The notes beneath the pieces are model-generated. The model was not told the origin of the DNA. It made no database searches and was given only the letters and a program-made list of their open reading frames with translations. 47,353 nucleotides of DNA from Candidatus Caenarcanales bacterium (GTDB lineage: Bacteria > Cyanobacteriota > Vampirovibrionia > 2-02-FULL-35-15): positions 1 through 47,353 of the forward strand of contig JAGVKQ010000021.1 in assembly GCA_020050435.1 (NCBI GenBank). Reading direction: 5' to 3'. Below are positions 34,309 to 42,990 of this stretch, one piece after another (position 1 is the stretch's first letter; the number at the start of each line of letters is the position of its first letter). The position numbers and the translations under genes are program-made.

Positions 34309-36975
34309 TTGGTTAATCAAGTAGGACAATCAGCTCCAACAAACAATGCACAGCAGCCAAATGCTAATGCAAAAGATCGTATTGAATTAGAAAAGCAAAT
34401 TAAAGAAGAGCTAAAAGAAAGATCTAGGGTTACTGAATCCAGGCTCTCTGGTGCTGATGGAAACATTAATAGTACTAATGAAGAAATAAATAAATGTGGA
34501 GTCTTTTCATGGGCTTCAGGACATTCAAAGACACTTAAAGAACAGCTTGTTAGAGAAACAGCATATAGAGATAAAGCTCAAGAAGAAAAAGATAAATTTG
34601 ATAAAGTAAAAACAAAAGTTAATGAACTATTAAAAAATGGAGATTTAGAAGGAGCAAAATCAGTTCTTGAGAAAGGAGTAGATGCATATAAAAATAAAAT
34701 TGCTACAGCTTCTAATCAAGTAAATAGTGCTTATAATCAAACTCGTGAAGATTTAAAAAACGTAGACTCCTTTTTAGCAAATGCAGAAACTGTTTGTGAA
34801 GTTTCTAAAGAAGTAGCTAAAGGTACAGCAATTGCAGCAGCTACTATAGGAACTGGTGGTTTAGCTGGAGTAGCATTAGGAGTAGCAGTAGGAACTGGTA
34901 CTGGTGCAGTAGTAAATTATGGAAATGCAGCACAAGAAGCATATCTTTTTGAAAGTAAAAATGCCTCTCAAGCATTTAGTGAAGCAAATAGCAAAACTCT
35001 TGTAGATGCAAAGGACTCAGTAGTAGGTGCACTAGGTGCTGGAGCTGGTGGAGCATTAGCAGGAAAAGTTATAGGAAAAGCTGTTAGTGTAGGAGCAAAA
35101 ATAGGATCTGGTGTCATTGCTGGTGGAACTAGTGCAGCAGTAACTACTGGAATTAATACCACTGAGAACTTAGTTAATGCTCATATAGAATTTAATAAAA
35201 TCTATGGTGAACAAACTAAAAATATGAAGCCTGAAGAAGTAGCAAGTTTAAAACAAGAGTTTTTCAAAAGCAAAGGTCTCACCGGTGAACAAATACTTAA
35301 AAGCACAATTGTTAGTGTTGCTGCAGGAATGGCTTCAGGCGGAAGTGGAGCAGGAAGCAATGCTACAAGAGGTCTTACTAAAAGTGTGACAAATAAAGTA
35401 GGAATATTGGCTGCAGAGGTTTTAGTAACTGGGGCTGTGGCTGTAGGGAGTGAATACGTCCTAACTGGCGAAACTAATATAGCAAAGACTTTTGCTAGCA
35501 CTGTACAAGGAGCAGTGATAGGAGAATTAACTGCTAATAAAAATAATTCAAAGCCAAATACAAATTCTCAACCTGCTCAAAATCCACAATCACCAAAACC
35601 ACAGCAACCAAATACTAGATCTAGTGGTCCATCACTGCCTCCTGTCCCTCCAAAAAAAACTCAAGTAACTGCTCCTCAAACTGTACCAAAAACTTCAATA
35701 CCTTTTGTATTACCACCACCTCCAACCTCTCAAACTTCCAAGCCTGTTCAAACTCAAGCAACATCAGCAGTATTACCTCCTCCTCCAACCTCTCAAACTT
35801 CCAAGCCTGTTCAAACTCAAGCAACATCAGCAGTATTACCTCCACCACCAACCTCTCAAACTCCCAAGCCTGCTTCATTACCACCAGTACCATCACCATT
35901 ACCTACTCCACCTAAACCTCCTGTATCTCAAGCTCCAAATCCTGCAATACCTGCACCTCCTCCTCCAACATCACAAACTGCTCCACAAGCTGCTACTTCG
36001 AAACCATCTATTCCACAACTATCTCCTACATCTCAAACTCCAAAGATTAATCCAAAGCCTAATAAGCAAGGAGAAGCAAAGAATCCAATTCAAATTCTTG
36101 ATCAAGAAAGAAAAGAAGCTCATTTAAAGAAAACAGAAGATTCACATAGAAATGAAAGATTGCTCCAATATGCAAACTTCTTAAAAGGAATTAAAGTATA
36201 TGGAAGAGTAGAAGTATACGGAAATGGCAATGAGATAATTAGAGTGAATTGGATAAAATTTAAAGGAAAATATGATCTCTTCCCAGGAATTCCAAAAGAT
36301 TCCCCATCTTACAAATACTTAACCAGCAAACCTGGAACAAAAGAACATGAAATCTTTTTAAAGTGTGAGAAGATGCTAGCTGAAGCATACTTTGAAGCCA
36401 AAGGATTTCAACCAGATTCTCATAAACATCAAATTCCTGATGCAATAACAGTAGAAGGATCTAAGACTTTTGGCATGGAAGCAGGGGTTAAAGGATTCGG
36501 TATTAGAATCAGTTCTGATAATTTAGACTATTTATTTAAAGCATTAGAAGATAATGACTCTATAAAAGTTAAAAATAATATTGCCCACCTAAAAGCAGAA
36601 TTAGCACATGAAATGGTTCACAATATTAGAACTAATGCTGAGATAGATAGCTCTGATGAAATAGCAACTCATGCTGTTCAATATTTAAGCTCTTGGGAGC
36701 ACAATCCTATTCTTAAGAGTCAGCTAGAAGATGCAGTGCAAGCTGTGAGAGATGATAAAGTGACTGACCCAAGATACGACACTTCAATGGTAAAAGCTTT
36801 AGAAACAGTTCAAAAGAAATTGTCAGAATGTAAAGAAGCATCCTATAAGCCACAGGATTTCAGCCCCAAAGAAATAGAAAAATCTCTTGCCTCTATAAAC
36901 CCTACTAATAGAGAGAAAGTAATAAAAACCATTTGTGCCGAGGTAATATTAACAAAAAAAGAAGATTTAAATTGA
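34309..36975 (+). CDS. Multidomain protein: coiled coil, Gly/Ala-rich hydrophobic region, Pro-rich repeats, HExxH domain
   Basis: 888 aa. It starts at a TTG with AAGGAG about 10 nt upstream; no ATG is near. Residues 20-175 are coiled coil (KDRIELEKQIKEELKERSR, then NDLEGAKSVLEKG). Residues 165-400 have several Gly/Ala-rich hydrophobic stretches (AIAAATIGTGGLAGVALGVA, VVGALGAGAGGALAGKVIG) that could insert into a membrane. Residues 415-590 form a Pro-rich linker holding a 21-residue repeat. The C-terminal domain (about 600-888) contains LAHEMVHNIRTNAE with HExxH at 767-771 and a downstream acidic SSDEIATHA that could give the third zinc ligand. No Sec signal is visible. A large effector or polymorphic-toxin-like metallopeptidase is plausible; this is inference. 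Confidence 0.65.
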   Translation: MVNQVGQSAPTNNAQQPNANAKDRIELEKQIKEELKERSRVTESRLSGADGNINSTNEEINKCGVFSWASGHSKTLKEQLVRETAYRDKAQEEKDKFDKVKTKVNELLKNGDLEGAKSVLEKGVDAYKNKIATASNQVNSAYNQTREDLKNVDSFLANAETVCEVSKEVAKGTAIAAATIGTGGLAGVALGVAVGTGTGAVVNYGNAAQEAYLFESKNASQAFSEANSKTLVDAKDSVVGALGAGAGGALAGKVIGKAVSVGAKIGSGVIAGGTSAAVTTGINTTENLVNAHIEFNKIYGEQTKNMKPEEVASLKQEFFKSKGLTGEQILKSTIVSVAAGMASGGSGAGSNATRGLTKSVTNKVGILAAEVLVTGAVAVGSEYVLTGETNIAKTFASTVQGAVIGELTANKNNSKPNTNSQPAQNPQSPKPQQPNTRSSGPSLPPVPPKKTQVTAPQTVPKTSIPFVLPPPPTSQTSKPVQTQATSAVLPPPPTSQTSKPVQTQATSAVLPPPPTSQTPKPASLPPVPSPLPTPPKPPVSQAPNPAIPAPPPPTSQTAPQAATSKPSIPQLSPTSQTPKINPKPNKQGEAKNPIQILDQERKEAHLKKTEDSHRNERLLQYANFLKGIKVYGRVEVYGNGNEIIRVNWIKFKGKYDLFPGIPKDSPSYKYLTSKPGTKEHEIFLKCEKMLAEAYFEAKGFQPDSHKHQIPDAITVEGSKTFGMEAGVKGFGIRISSDNLDYLFKALEDNDSIKVKNNIAHLKAELAHEMVHNIRTNAEIDSSDEIATHAVQYLSSWEHNPILKSQLEDAVQAVRDDKVTDPRYDTSMVKALETVQKKLSECKEASYKPQDFSPKEIEKSLASINPTNREKVIKTICAEVILTKKEDLN
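35710..35871 (+). repeat. 63-bp tandem repeat in the Pro-rich linker
   Basis: Two nearly identical 63-bp units (35710-35772 and 35773-35835) and a partial third to about 35871. Each encodes 21 residues, LPPPPTSQTSKPVQTQATSA then V. The near identity at DNA level indicates recent expansion; the copy number may vary between strains. Confidence 0.85.
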
Positions 36976-37054
36976 TTCCTCACAAACCCTTAACCACCAC
37001 TTAACAAGCTACCCCTATAATTCCACTTTATTTTAATAATCACAGCGAGGTTAC

Positions 37055-37501
37055 ATGTTTAAAAATATTGATAACACCTTTACAAAAAACAATATAGAAG
37101 TGCTTCATCTAGATCCTTCAACTAGAGAAGAAGAAGCAATGAAAAAACTTGAATTCTTTTTCTCTACTACCATTCTTCTTCAAAATGATTCAGAATTTGA
37201 AAAGATTTACGGACTCAGCAAAGATGAGTTTTTTAATAACTATGGATTTGTTCCAGGCGAAGAGATTGACAAAGAAAACAACTCTACAGATGAAAATGAA
37301 AAAGATTCAAAAAATAAAAAAATATTAAGAGCTCAATTAAACTCTAAAATAGCTCACGTTAAGAGTATGATGGCAATGGGAAGTGCTTTTCCTCTCACAA
37401 AAGAAGAGTATTTAGTAAACATGAAAAAAGATTTAAATAGTTTAGTAGAGCAATTAAATTCACTAGACGAAACAAATGATATAAATAACTCAAATTTCTA
37501 A
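37055..37501 (+). CDS. Uncharacterised acidic protein, 148 aa
   Basis: Family not recognised. Hydrophilic and helical, with an Asp/Glu/Asn/Lys-rich middle (EIDKENNSTDENEKDSKNKK) and helices on each side; no signal peptide. GAGG lies 6 nt before the ATG and TATAAT is at about 37016. Its stop codon overlaps the extra copy of the ycf45 3' end, in the same CTAA arrangement that the next gene has with the real ycf45 end. It follows the 888 aa gene by 79 bp and could be its partner. Confidence 0.6.
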   Translation: MFKNIDNTFTKNNIEVLHLDPSTREEEAMKKLEFFFSTTILLQNDSEFEKIYGLSKDEFFNNYGFVPGEEIDKENNSTDENEKDSKNKKILRAQLNSKIAHVKSMMAMGSAFPLTKEEYLVNMKKDLNSLVEQLNSLDETNDINNSNF

Positions 37502-37524
37502 CCATCACCGGGTTTTGGTGGTAG
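37498..37524 (-). pseudogene. 3'-end fragment of the ycf45-like gene
   Basis: The minus strand encodes PPKPGDG and a TAG stop, the same last residues as the intact gene ending at 38968. About 24 of 27 bases match, and the codon differences (CCA/CCT, AAA/AAG, CCC/CCT) are all third-position and silent. The flanking sequence on the far side is unrelated. The copy is short, so chance is not excluded, but position and stop overlap match the udg cases. Confidence 0.6.
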
Positions 37525-37627
37525 TGTTATATACGCCACTTTTTTTCAGAATTCCACCTTTCCTCATGAAAATTCCCAAAAATAGGAATTTCTGGTACTA
37601 GAAAGTCTCAAAAACAGGAATTTAAGG

Positions 37628-37633
37628 TATGAT
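37628..37633 (+). promoter_or_regulatory. -10-like box (TATGAT) 6 nt from the DUF4143 ATPase start
   Basis: TATGAT, then GTACAT, then ATG at 37640: exactly the 6-nt gap seen at xre, exonuclease, rlmD and trmL. No ribosome site is present. Confidence 0.55.
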
Positions 37634-37639
37634 GTACAT

Positions 37640-38971
37640 ATGCTTAGAAAATCATTAAATGACTTAAAAGTGTGGAGGAATTCTAAAAAAAGAAAACCTC
37701 TAATTATTAAAGGGGCCAGACAGATAGGGAAAACATACCTTTTAAAAGAATTTGGGAAGTCTGAATTCGTAAACTTTCATTATTTTAATTTTGAAGAAAG
37801 AAAAGACTTAAATAAATTTTTTGAAACCACTTTAAATCCTAAAGATATCCTAGAAAAACTTAGTATTTTTTCTCAGAGAGAAATTAACATAAAAAAAGAT
37901 TTGCTAATTTTTGATGAGATCCAGTACTGCCCAAAAGCTCTTACAAGCTTAAAATACTTTAATGAAGGGCTTCCAGAACTTGCTATTTGTTCTGCAGGAT
38001 CTTTACTTGGCTTAGGACTTGAAATAGATTCATTTCCTGTAGGGAAAGTAGATTTTTTAAATATGTTTCCTATGTCTTTTTCTGAATTTTTAATTGCAGC
38101 AGAAGGAGAAAAATCTTTAAAAATCCTTTCTCAATATAAAGATGATATTCCAGATTCTCTACATGAACACCTATGGTCTCAGATGAAGTTTTATTTTATT
38201 ACAGGAGGAATGCCAGAAGTAGTAAAAACATTTATTGAAAATAAAAGCGATCTAAAGAAAGCATTTCACTTAGTTAGAGAACAACAGAAATTTTTAATAA
38301 TTTCATACTTGTCCGATATCGCTAAGCATTGCGGAAAAGAAAATGCTATGCATATAGAGAGACTCTGGAACAATATCCCCAGCCAGCTTTCAAGAGAACA
38401 AAACGGTCAAGCCCCAAAGTTTAAACTAAGAGGACAAATACCAAGAATCAAAGGGTTTGAAAAAATTGCAGGTGCATTAGACTGGTTAAACAAAGCAAAT
38501 CTTATAATAAAAATCCCCATCATAAATTGTGCCCAAATACCGTTCTCAGCATATACAGAAGAAAGTAAATTTAAACTTTTTATGTTTGACATAGGACTTC
38601 TAGGTGCTATGAGCAATCTTCCACCAGAAAGTATTTTAGAATATGACTACGGAACATATAAAGGATATTTTGCAGAAAACTTTGTAGCACAAGAATTGTC
38701 ATACATAGAAAAAACCAAGAACAATCTGTTTGCATGGAAAGAAAACACTGCAGAAGTGGAATTTATAAAGCTATTTGATGGTAAAAAAGCTATTCCTATA
38801 GAAGTAAAATCTGGCTGGGTTACACATTCTAAAAGTGCATCAGTTTTTCAAGAAAAATATAAATCTCCTTTTAAAATAGTTTTAAGTGGAAAGAATTTGG
38901 ATTTAAAAAATAAAACTGTAAAATTTATTCCATTATATTTAACAGAAAAAATAAATGATTTATCTATCTAA
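37640..38971 (+). CDS. AAA ATPase with DUF4143 C-terminal domain
   Basis: 443 aa. The N-terminal P-loop domain has Walker A KGARQIGKTYL (Lys31, Thr32), Walker B LLIFDEIQYC (Asp92, Glu93) and the sensor segment AICSAGSLLG. The C-terminal DUF4143 region contains AEVEFIKLFDGKKAIPIEVKSG, resembling the PD-(D/E)xK nuclease core (E, then ExK). This family is abundant, patchily distributed and often lies in accessory regions; its role is not settled. The stop overlaps the ycf45-like stop by 4 bp, and a second copy of the ycf45 3' end lies upstream, so the gene may sit on an inserted segment. Confidence 0.85.
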   Translation: MLRKSLNDLKVWRNSKKRKPLIIKGARQIGKTYLLKEFGKSEFVNFHYFNFEERKDLNKFFETTLNPKDILEKLSIFSQREINIKKDLLIFDEIQYCPKALTSLKYFNEGLPELAICSAGSLLGLGLEIDSFPVGKVDFLNMFPMSFSEFLIAAEGEKSLKILSQYKDDIPDSLHEHLWSQMKFYFITGGMPEVVKTFIENKSDLKKAFHLVREQQKFLIISYLSDIAKHCGKENAMHIERLWNNIPSQLSREQNGQAPKFKLRGQIPRIKGFEKIAGALDWLNKANLIIKIPIINCAQIPFSAYTEESKFKLFMFDIGLLGAMSNLPPESILEYDYGTYKGYFAENFVAQELSYIEKTKNNLFAWKENTAEVEFIKLFDGKKAIPIEVKSGWVTHSKSASVFQEKYKSPFKIVLSGKNLDLKNKTVKFIPLYLTEKINDLSI

Positions 38972-40601
38972 CCATCACCAGGCTTAGGTGGTGGGAATAT
39001 TCTAATTCTTCTCATGGGTTCTTGACCTATACTGAGGCTTTCTAATTTATACTCATCTATAAGTTCATGCTGTAATTTTCTAATTTGTGCATTTCTAGGA
39101 GTAAGATCCACAGCTTTATCAGTATCCATGACTAAACTTACTGCTGCTCTCACTTCATCCGTAGCAAGCTCTTTATCATTTTCAATTCTGCTAGCAGTCA
39201 TGCTGTCATCTATTACAAAATCAGTAACTAAACCAGGAAATAATTCTTTCAATGCTTTCTGAATCCCTTCCATAGAGTTATTTGAAACTATATGGAGTGG
39301 GATATCATGCTTTTTAGAAAGCTCTAAAATCTTAGCTCCTTGTTTTGCATAGTTTTTAAGTGCAAAAATTGCTTCAGCATCATCAATAGTCTTAGATACG
39401 CTAGCTGGTAGCTGAAGAGTTCTAATAACCCTTTCTAATTGTCCACGACTAACTGCATAAGGATAAATACTTATAATATCTTTTTCAGCATGTGGATCAG
39501 TCGAGGTAAGAGAAACCTGTCCTTGGGGGGTAATAACTTCTTTCTTAGTAAGGATTTCCATCTTTCCAGTAGAACGATCAAGTTTTCTAACTTCTGGGAA
39601 TAATGCAAAACCTCTAAGCAAGTTATCCACTGCATTTCCCACATCTCTATGAACAGCTAATCTTTCATGATCTAAGATTTCAATACAAATATCAAAAGTA
39701 GGTTTTCTTGCTCTTTCTAAAATAGTTTTCTGAGTGCCGCGTCTTTTCGCTTCTTCATCCCCTAAAGTTACAGACTGTATACCACCTACAAGATCTGAAA
39801 GAGTAGGATTTTTTAAAAGATTTTCCAGAGCATTACCATGTGCTGTACCTATGAGCTGAACACCACGCTCAGCAATGGTTCTAGCTGCTGCAGACTCTAA
39901 CTCTGTACCAATTTCATCGATAATAATAACTTCAGGAGTGTGATTTTCAACTGCTTCAATCATTACATCATGCTGATTTTCAGGAGTAGAAACTTGCATT
40001 CTTCGAGATCTACCAATTCCATGATGAGGAATATCACCATCACCAGCAATTTCATTTGATGTATCAATAACAATAACTCTTCTATTCAATTCATCAGATA
40101 TGACTCTAGCCATTTCACGAAGTTTTGTAGTCTTACCTACTCCTGGAGGACCAAGCAATAAAATAGATTTTTTACTCTCTACAAAGTCACGAATTAAATC
40201 AATCGTCCCAGTAATTGTTCTACCTACTCTGCAGGTGAGTCCGATAATGTCACCACGCCTATTTCTAATACAACTAATTCTATGTAATGTTCTTTCTATA
40301 CCAGCTCTGTTATCAGTGGTAAAATCTCCCACCCTATCCACTGCATAGTTCAGGTCACCTAAAGTGATAGCCTCATTTTCAATATCTATCTTTCTACCAT
40401 CAAAAAATCTGGCTTCTGGATTTCTTCCATAATCTAAAACAATTTCAATCAGACCAGTTAAATCATTTTTTTCGAGAGCTTTTCTAGTTTTATCTGGGAG
40501 TATATCTAATAATAAGGGCAGGTCTTCAGCTGGTACAAAATCTTCATTGGTAATGATTTTTTGTGGATTTTTTTCTATTTTTTTTCTTGGGCTTTTTCCA
40601 T
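38968..40601 (-). CDS. Ycf45-like R3H domain AAA ATPase, apparent frameshift in an A8 run
   Basis: The frame from a GTG at 40341 gives 457 aa, but homology to cyanobacterial Ycf45 continues upstream without a stop to about 40613 (FVPAEDLPLLLDILPDK, then RNPEARFFDGR). No in-frame ATG, GTG or TTG exists there. An ATG at 40601, 2 nt after the ldpA stop, reads MEKAQEKK and hits TAG after eight A's (40578-40585). One extra A would join them into a 544 aa protein. Domains: Walker A LLLGPPGVGKTTKLRE, Walker B VIIIDEIGTELESAAAR, GTAHGNALENLLKNP, and a C-terminal R3H-like segment (LTPRNAQIRKLQHELID, then GQEPMRRIRIFPP). Secretion-ATPase-like; function poorly known. Last gene of the trmL operon. Confidence 0.85.
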
Positions 40602-40603
40602 AT

Positions 40604-41728
40604 CTAATACTTTAATGTTACCGAATTGACCAGACTTTTTGCAAGCTTTGTAGCGTTTTCTAAATTATCTTTATTATTCAAATCTTTCAAGTAAGGCATG
40701 ACTAACTTTCTGGCATATGAGCCAATAGCCACTCCATTAATTTTCAGGCCAAGTTCTTCTGCTCTTGAAAAAGACTTTTCATCAGTGCCTCCAGAAATCT
40801 GGAGGAAAACGGGTAATTTTAATTCTTCTATTATTTTTGCCACTTCCAAGCTTGATTTGTCATTATTATTCCCACTTCCAGTTTTTTTACCACCACTCAT
40901 GGGAGTACCATCACACTGAATAATTATGCCTTCTCCTGCCAATTCATGACATAATCTTGCGGCTTCTTTAATTTCTTCAGGTGTCAACAAATCACTACCA
41001 ATACTAAAAGAAATTAAATCCAGCTTTTTCACCAACTCTTTAATATCAGACCAAATATCTTTTAATTTTACATATCCTTTTCCAAAATGAAACTCAATTG
41101 ATTTAACATCTAAGTCAATCATTTCTTGAAGAGTTTGTTTTGGGGTAGGATTCGTGTCAATTAAACTTAAAGCATTTACATGACAATAAGATGGGCAAAT
41201 ACCACATCCGTAACAACGCTCAATGGAGTAGAGGAATTCTTTGGCATAGTTGTCATCCTGAGCGCTAGCGAAGGATCTATTTACGCAATTTGATTCTTCG
41301 CTTCTCTCAGAATGACATTTTGACACTATTTTAAAAGCCTCCGTTGGACAAACCTTTACACAAGCACTACATAAGTCACATTTAGCATAATCAACTTCTA
41401 TTTTTCTAAAGTGAGGATCTTTATCAATTTGAATGCTTGCCATTAAAAGCGGGTTGATGGTTGATGGTTGATGGTTTATGGCTTTTTCCATGCCACGTCT
41501 TGCTGCAAAAATCACATCTGCACTAGCTGCTAAATCTACAACATGTGCTCCAGCAAGAGTAAAAACATATACCAGATTTTCTACAAGATTGATATCATCC
41601 AGACTAGCACCGCAGACGAGTTTAAAGAATTTTCTTTCTTTTAAGGAATTGGTCACGTGACCGATATCGTTGGCTTGTTGCAACAAGCCCCTACTCTGTT
41701 CACCGATTGTATTTGTGTGAGTCGTCAT
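40604..41728 (-). CDS. ldpA: LdpA-like double [4Fe-4S] protein
   Basis: 374 aa. Two ferredoxin clusters: CDLCSACVKVC with CP (Cys117, 120, 123, 127) and CYGCGICPSYC (Cys172, 175, 178, 182). They are preceded by the LdpA N-terminal domain (FFKLVCGASLDD, TLAGAHVVDLAASADVI) and followed by a TIM-barrel-like C-terminal domain. In cyanobacteria LdpA is a redox-sensing input to the circadian clock; here its role must differ or be ancestral. The frame carries two repeat insertions read in phase: residues about 83-92 (heptamer repeats) and about 138-161 (palindromic repeat). It overlaps the upstream decarboxylase gene by 1 bp. Confidence 0.85.
   Translation of the reverse strand: MTTHTNTIGEQSRGLLQQANDIGHVTNSLKERKFFKLVCGASLDDINLVENLVYVFTLAGAHVVDLAASADVIFAARRGMEKAINHQPSTINPLLMASIQIDKDPHFRKIEVDYAKCDLCSACVKVCPTEAFKIVSKCHSERSEESNCVNRSFASAQDDNYAKEFLYSIERCYGCGICPSYCHVNALSLIDTNPTPKQTLQEMIDLDVKSIEFHFGKGYVKLKDIWSDIKELVKKLDLISFSIGSDLLTPEEIKEAARLCHELAGEGIIIQCDGTPMSGGKKTGSGNNNDKSSLEVAKIIEELKLPVFLQISGGTDEKSFSRAEELGLKINGVAIGSYARKLVMPYLKDLNNKDNLENATKLAKSLVNSVTLKY
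41251..41317. repeat. 67-bp palindromic repeat (TGTCATCCTGAGCG type) inside ldpA
   Basis: The left end TGTCATCCTGAGCG and right end CTCTCAGAATGACA are imperfect inverted copies, and GCGAAGGATC faces GATTCTTCGC. This is a widespread bacterial repeat class. It is translated in ldpA as CHSERSEESNCVNRSFASAQ, between the two ferredoxin clusters, without breaking the frame. Confidence 0.85.
41454..41481. repeat. Heptamer tandem repeat (TTGATGG) inside ldpA
   Basis: Three perfect TTGATGG heptamers and one variant (TTTATGG). On the coding strand they give AINHQPSTINPL-like residues at about 83-92. It resembles the short tandem heptamer repeats of cyanobacteria, but here it is in a coding frame. Confidence 0.8.
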
Positions 41729-42990
41729 TATTTTTTAATCCCCGGAATAGAAACAGCATAACCAGGTGGGCACGGGGCTTGGATATCACAGCCATACTCC
41801 AAAGCTTCATTTTTAAAACCTTGGAAAAATGCTTTCCTCGGATCGACCAATTGTTTAACAGATAATGATTTAGTAGATTTAAAGGACTTGTTAGTTCCCA
41901 AATCTAAAGTGCTTGTGTTTTTAACAGCATCCAAAACTTTATTCATAACAGCATCATTAAATGAAACACCTATCATCATAAGAAAACCAATCTCATTAGC
42001 ACTTTCAATTTCTATGGAATAATTTTTATAAAGCTCATAAGCAAAATCGATTCCATCAATATTTGTTGGTCTTAAGTAAATCTTTAATAGATCATCACTC
42101 TCAAACAAATCCATATTTTCCATTTTTTTCAACTCACTTCTAAACTTTTCAGCATTTGAATAAAGTGCATTTAGATATGCACTACCAAACTCAGCAGCAT
42201 GCTTTCTAGTAAGCTCAAGTGAAAGTAAAAGTAAAAAAGAAGGACTAGTAGAAGCCACTAAATCAAGTGAACGCTTTATATCGTTATAGTTAAAATACTT
42301 ATTATTAGCCATATGTAAAACCGCGGTTTGAGATAAAGCTCCAAGAGATTTGTGCCAGGATTGGATGATTAAGTCTGCATGGTTTTCATTAGGTTCTATA
42401 AATGTCAGGTGCGTTCCATGAGCCTCATCTACTACTAGCGGGATGTTTTTCTTATGACAAATATCAGCAATAGCCTTCACATCAGAAATTACACCTTCAT
42501 ATGTAGGGGAAACGATTACAAATCCAGCAATATCAGTATTTTCTTTTAAAAGTTTTTCTAACTTCTCTGGATTTATTTTAGAAAAGATGCCCCACTCATT
42601 TAAAAAATCCACCTCTAACCAAATGGGTTCTAATCCAGCAAGTACAACACCATTCAAAACTGACTTATGAACATTTCTAGCTAAAACAACTTTTTTACCA
42701 TATTTTCTAAGTGCAATCATACTAGCCAAAAGTCCTATACTGGCTCCATTTACAAGATAAAAAGAATGACTTACGTTAAAAAAATCTGCAGTAATTTTTT
42801 CAGATTGAAATATCGGATTTTCTTCACCACTTAAATCAAAACCACTAACTTCAGAAATATCTAACTCATATAAACCTTTTGGAAACACAGCATTGTTTGC
42901 TATGCCGTTGTGAAATGGGACATGCATGCGGATAGGTGACTTTGATAAATACTTTTGGAGAGCATCATAAATAGGTGTTTCTATGCTCAT
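41728..42990 (-). CDS. PLP-dependent Orn/Lys/Arg decarboxylase family protein
   Basis: 420 aa, the short form lacking the N-terminal wing domain. Fold-type I PLP enzyme: PLP-binding Lys214 in SWHKSLGALSQ, Asp188 and His191 in VVDEAHGTH, and HVPFHNG near the N-terminus. Likely arginine, lysine or ornithine decarboxylation for polyamines; the substrate cannot be read from sequence. speE is 3 kb away on the other strand and fits a polyamine route. It overlaps trmL by 4 bp and ldpA by 1 bp, so it is in one operon. Confidence 0.85.
   Translation of the reverse strand: MSIETPIYDALQKYLSKSPIRMHVPFHNGIANNAVFPKGLYELDISEVSGFDLSGEENPIFQSEKITADFFNVSHSFYLVNGASIGLLASMIALRKYGKKVVLARNVHKSVLNGVVLAGLEPIWLEVDFLNEWGIFSKINPEKLEKLLKENTDIAGFVIVSPTYEGVISDVKAIADICHKKNIPLVVDEAHGTHLTFIEPNENHADLIIQSWHKSLGALSQTAVLHMANNKYFNYNDIKRSLDLVASTSPSFLLLLSLELTRKHAAEFGSAYLNALYSNAEKFRSELKKMENMDLFESDDLLKIYLRPTNIDGIDFAYELYKNYSIEIESANEIGFLMMIGVSFNDAVMNKVLDAVKNTSTLDLGTNKSFKSTKSLSVKQLVDPRKAFFQGFKNEALEYGCDIQAPCPPGYAVSIPGIKK

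Noticed and set aside
35621-36127. Plus- and minus-strand ORFs over the Pro-rich repeat
   Set aside because: Both are alternate-frame readings of the 63-bp tandem repeat of the 888 aa gene; their Leu/Pro or Val/Glu-rich composition is a codon artefact.
37055-38971. 148 aa gene plus DUF4143 ATPase as a toxin-antitoxin pair
   Set aside because: They are separated by 138 bp containing a ycf45 fragment and a separate promoter; no toxin motif is seen in either.
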